From assembly GCF_014898815.1 (NCBI RefSeq), contig NW_026515543.1:4960001-5024000 (forward strand): DNA of 64,000 nucleotides, read 5' to 3'. The notes below the pieces were generated by a model. It saw only the letters and a list, made by a program, of their open reading frames with translations. It did no database searches and was not told where the DNA came from. Positions 61,853 through 64,000 of this stretch are shown here, piece by piece (the stretch's first letter is position 1; every line of letters begins with the position of its first letter). The DNA is from Panonychus citri (lineage: Eukaryota > Arthropoda > Arachnida > Trombidiformes > Tetranychidae). The position numbers were made by a program, and so were the translations under genes.

Positions 61853-62507
61853 TTTAATCAATAGAATAAACAATTAGCCACAATCAAAGAAATTAATTCC
61901 AACCGGTCACCAAAACATTAGATGGAAATACAATCGGTTCAGATTCTCTCTCATATGTTTCTCTTTCTTTCTCTTCCACGTCACCAGGGGACATTAAATC
62001 AATTCTAATTGTGGAAATTAATTTCTCTCGATTTGATTACGAACTAAAGCAATAGATTAATTTAAGTGGAACAATTTAAGAAAATGTGATAATTAATTGG
62101 AAGAGAGTTGAAGTAATAAATGGAAAGGCAATAAAATGTTGTTGATTAATTTAAATTTTGCAATGAAAAATATTATGAAAAATTAAAGATAACAAATTGT
62201 TACTTTAATTAGTTAATTGTTGTATCAAAATTAAGTGAATGGTTACAAATATTACATTAATTAACTGTTAATTGATTATAATTAAATCAGATAATGATTG
62301 TTGTTGTTGTTGGCAAATGTTTTTATCACTTGATTTGTTGAAATTAAAACAAATTACTAATCCATAAATTAAACAGTTAACAATTAATTCAGTTAAATTA
62401 AGGTTGTATCAATTATCATTTAGTTATAAAAGAGATTGAAATTAATTGTTATCAAGTAAAACTAATGGTAGGAAATTGTATTTAACTAATTGTATATGTG
62501 ACCCATT
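61853..62507. other. Divergent region between delta-COP and the secreted orphan
   Basis: The starts of delta-COP (-) and the gene at 62508 (+) point away from each other. The delta-COP 5' UTR and both promoters are expected here. A modest GC rise at 61900-62000 is probably the 5' UTR. No other gene was seen. Confidence 0.5.
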
Positions 62508-63182
62508 ATGAAAATGTTTCAATTTGATTGTCTCTTAATCTGTACGCTAATTGTTACAATTAACTGTGTAACTTCAAGTGATCAAATTGTTGGTAATTAT
62601 AATTTAACTCATGATGATTTTCAATCTCTTTGTGAACAGATTGGCTTATTGGTTGCTTCTGGAATTGAATCTGATCAAGTAGCTTCAATTGTTACCAATC
62701 AAATGCTCTCTAAATTTGAAACAATCAAACTTGACAGCAAAGGTAAACCAAGTAATCAAAGTAATCCAGTTAATCCAGTTAATCCAGTTATGCCAAATAA
62801 ACCACCATCATTTACAGACATGTCATCAGATGCAATGATTGTCTATACCCAAGGATTTATCAACAATATCGTTCAAATTATATTACAAGTATTTACAGTT
62901 GAAAACATGGTTGTTAATGTTGCTTATGCTGAAAATTTGAATATGTTAATTGTTGGTAAAAGATCAACAATTAACTCTGATGGAAATGATAATCATAATC
63001 ATCATCGAAGATCATCAAATGGATCAGAGATTTGTAGTCAAATTGATTTTCCATCACAATTACAATTGAACAATCAAGGGGAAGCAACTAAAGTTTTACG
63101 AAGATTATCAACTAATGCAGATAATTTAATTAACCAATTGTTTAAAAGTTCATTGAGAAAATCATCACCATCATCACCTTAA
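62508..63182 (+). CDS. Secreted orphan protein, single exon
   Basis: An intact 224-residue frame runs from the ATG at 62508 to TAA, with AATAAA at 63234-63239. The start is a clear signal peptide (MKMFQFDCLLICTLIVTINCVTSS). The mature part has two predicted helical blocks (LCEQIGLLVASGIESDQVAS and FINNIVQIILQVFTVENMVV) separated by a short NPV repeat (SNPVNPVNPVMPNKP), then a His/Ser/Arg-rich patch and a basic Ser-rich tail. No family is recognised. The two amphipathic helical blocks with low-complexity linkers resemble small structural or salivary secretions of mites in style only. An upstream in-frame exon is not needed. Confidence 0.7.
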   Translation: MKMFQFDCLLICTLIVTINCVTSSDQIVGNYNLTHDDFQSLCEQIGLLVASGIESDQVASIVTNQMLSKFETIKLDSKGKPSNQSNPVNPVNPVMPNKPPSFTDMSSDAMIVYTQGFINNIVQIILQVFTVENMVVNVAYAENLNMLIVGKRSTINSDGNDNHNHHRRSSNGSEICSQIDFPSQLQLNNQGEATKVLRRLSTNADNLINQLFKSSLRKSSPSSP

Positions 63183-63732
63183 TTATTATACAACTGTAAT
63201 GGTTAATTATTATCATTTGTTATTTACAAAAACAATAAAGTATAATTTAAACTTGTTCACTCAATTAGTCAAATATTATTTGCTTATGTGTGTTTCATTA
63301 ACAACATTTTTATAATATTTAACTAATTGTATTACAATCTATATTTATATATGTGAGTTTAATTGTGAGATTACAATCAAAACATCTAATGGTTTTATCG
63401 CCTTTCATTTGAGTGTTGTTGTTGTTGTTGATTATGATGATGATGAGAAGAAGATGGATTCATGAAAATTACAGAATTAAGATTCATTCATGTAATTAAG
63501 CTCAGATACAAAGTTTACTTTAAAAATTAATATTAATTGTTGTTTACAAAAATGATGATGATGGTGATGGAGATGGAGATGCAAATCTGTACAATGATAA
63601 AGTTTTATCACTATTAATCTTGGAAAAGGAGAGCACCGAGAACTGAGAATGTGAGTAAAAAAAAAGTAACTTTGTCAAAATGATGATTAAAAGTATCTTT
63701 GAAAATGATTTAGTTAATTCTCATGTAATAGA
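63183..63732. other. Convergent 3' flanks
   Basis: This lies between the stops of the secreted orphan and the partial acidic gene. The only features are the poly(A) signal at 63234 and GATGATG and GTTGTT triplet runs near 63415-63455 and 63550-63580. Confidence 0.5.
63234..63239 (+). other. Poly(A) signal of the secreted orphan gene
   Basis: A canonical AATAAA lies 52 bases after the stop codon. Confidence 0.7.
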
Positions 63733-64000
63733 TTAATTTGAGGAGTTAATTGTTGATGAGCTTTCCTGCTGTTTCGCATATATTGACTGATCATCTTTCC
63801 GTTTCTCCTCCTCCTCCTCTTCTTCTTCTTTCTCTTCCTCTTCCTCTTTATCATCATCATCATCATCTTCTTCACCAGATTTAATTTCCAATGATTCAAG
63901 AAAATCGTCAATTGATAACATTTCAATTTCCATGGCATCAAGAGTTTGTTGAATGTTAAGTAATTCACTTCCACCGGAGGGATTGGTTACAAACGAAGGT
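63733..64000 (-). CDS. C-terminal exon of an unknown protein, running off the right edge
   Basis: On the minus strand the frame is open from the window edge to TAA at 63733. It reads SGGSELLNIQQTLDAMEIEM, then LSIDDFLESLEIKSGEE, followed by an Asp run and a long Glu/Lys-rich acidic tract, ending near AKQQESSSTINSSN. The first part is amphipathic and protein-like; the acidic run comes from GAGGAGGA and GATGAT repeats. No start codon is needed inside the window because upstream coding sequence is expected beyond 64000. I cannot name the gene. Acidic C-termini of this kind are common in nuclear proteins, which is only a hint. Confidence 0.5.
   Translation of the reverse strand, partial: PSFVTNPSGGSELLNIQQTLDAMEIEMLSIDDFLESLEIKSGEEDDDDDDKEEEEEKEEEEEEEEKRKDDQSIYAKQQESSSTINSSN

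Noticed and set aside
1..64000. tRNA, rRNA or other structured RNA genes
   Set aside because: I saw no cloverleaf-like GC-rich segment, rRNA block or Sec-insertion element. A covariance-model scan would be needed to exclude weak cases.

Overview
The window is nuclear DNA of an arthropod. It is AT-rich, with GT-AG introns mostly of 50-150 bp (a few of 0.4-2 kb), AATAAA poly(A) signals and no operon logic. The gene set is metazoan: EGFR, Brahma, Twist, GTP cyclohydrolase I, an ABCH half transporter, NRF-6-like acyltransferase, delta-COP, GNB1L and a Cys-form selenoprotein F. The arthropod-type ABCH transporter, the secreted Trp/Pro/Gly/Tyr protein and the general style fit a mite, perhaps an acariform or spider-mite-like species. 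The species is inference; the phylum-level call is firm.

Layout. 1-6.9 kb: no recognisable gene. 7.0-8.6 kb (-): Asn-rich secreted or membrane orphan. 10.2-13.4 kb (-): ABCH transporter with a one-base frame break. 14.46-14.65 kb (+): short exon resembling helix 1 plus BH3 of Bak. 17.4-22.5 kb (-): GTP cyclohydrolase I in five exons. 24.0-31.0 kb (+): EGFR in five coding exons, with one frame break at the start of coding exon 3. 33.7-34.3 kb (-): small secreted low-complexity protein. 35.9 kb (+): orphan exon. 38.65-39.12 kb (+): short Twist-family bHLH. 39.25-56.02 kb: inverted duplication, described next. 57.6-60.0 kb (+): NRF-6-like acyltransferase. 60.6-61.9 kb (-): delta-COP lacking its C-terminal half. 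62.5-63.2 kb (+): secreted orphan. 63.7 kb to the right edge (-): acidic C-terminal exon of an unknown gene.

The main structural feature is a nearly identical inverted duplication. Arm 1 (39252-46013) and arm 2 (49309-56022) each carry an entire brahma (SWI/SNF ATPase) gene and face each other across a 3.3-kb unique spacer. The spacer holds most of GNB1L and all of SELENOF. Arm 2 ends in a 61-bp scrap of the GNB1L 3' end, so arm 1 looks original and arm 2 derived. Each brahma copy is broken by one-base indels at different places where the other copy is intact. The ABC transporter and EGFR also have single-base frame breaks. The pattern suggests consensus errors in a long-read assembly, but real lesions cannot be excluded from the sequence alone.

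The genes do not form a pathway. They are ordinary neighbours in signalling (EGFR, Twist), chromatin (Brahma), cofactor synthesis (GCH1), lipid or cuticle transport (ABCH, NRF-6) and the secretory pathway (delta-COP, SELENOF). Leads worth pursuing are the brahma palindrome, the truncated delta-COP, the Bak-like fragment and a 17-bp motif shared by two distant non-coding sites.
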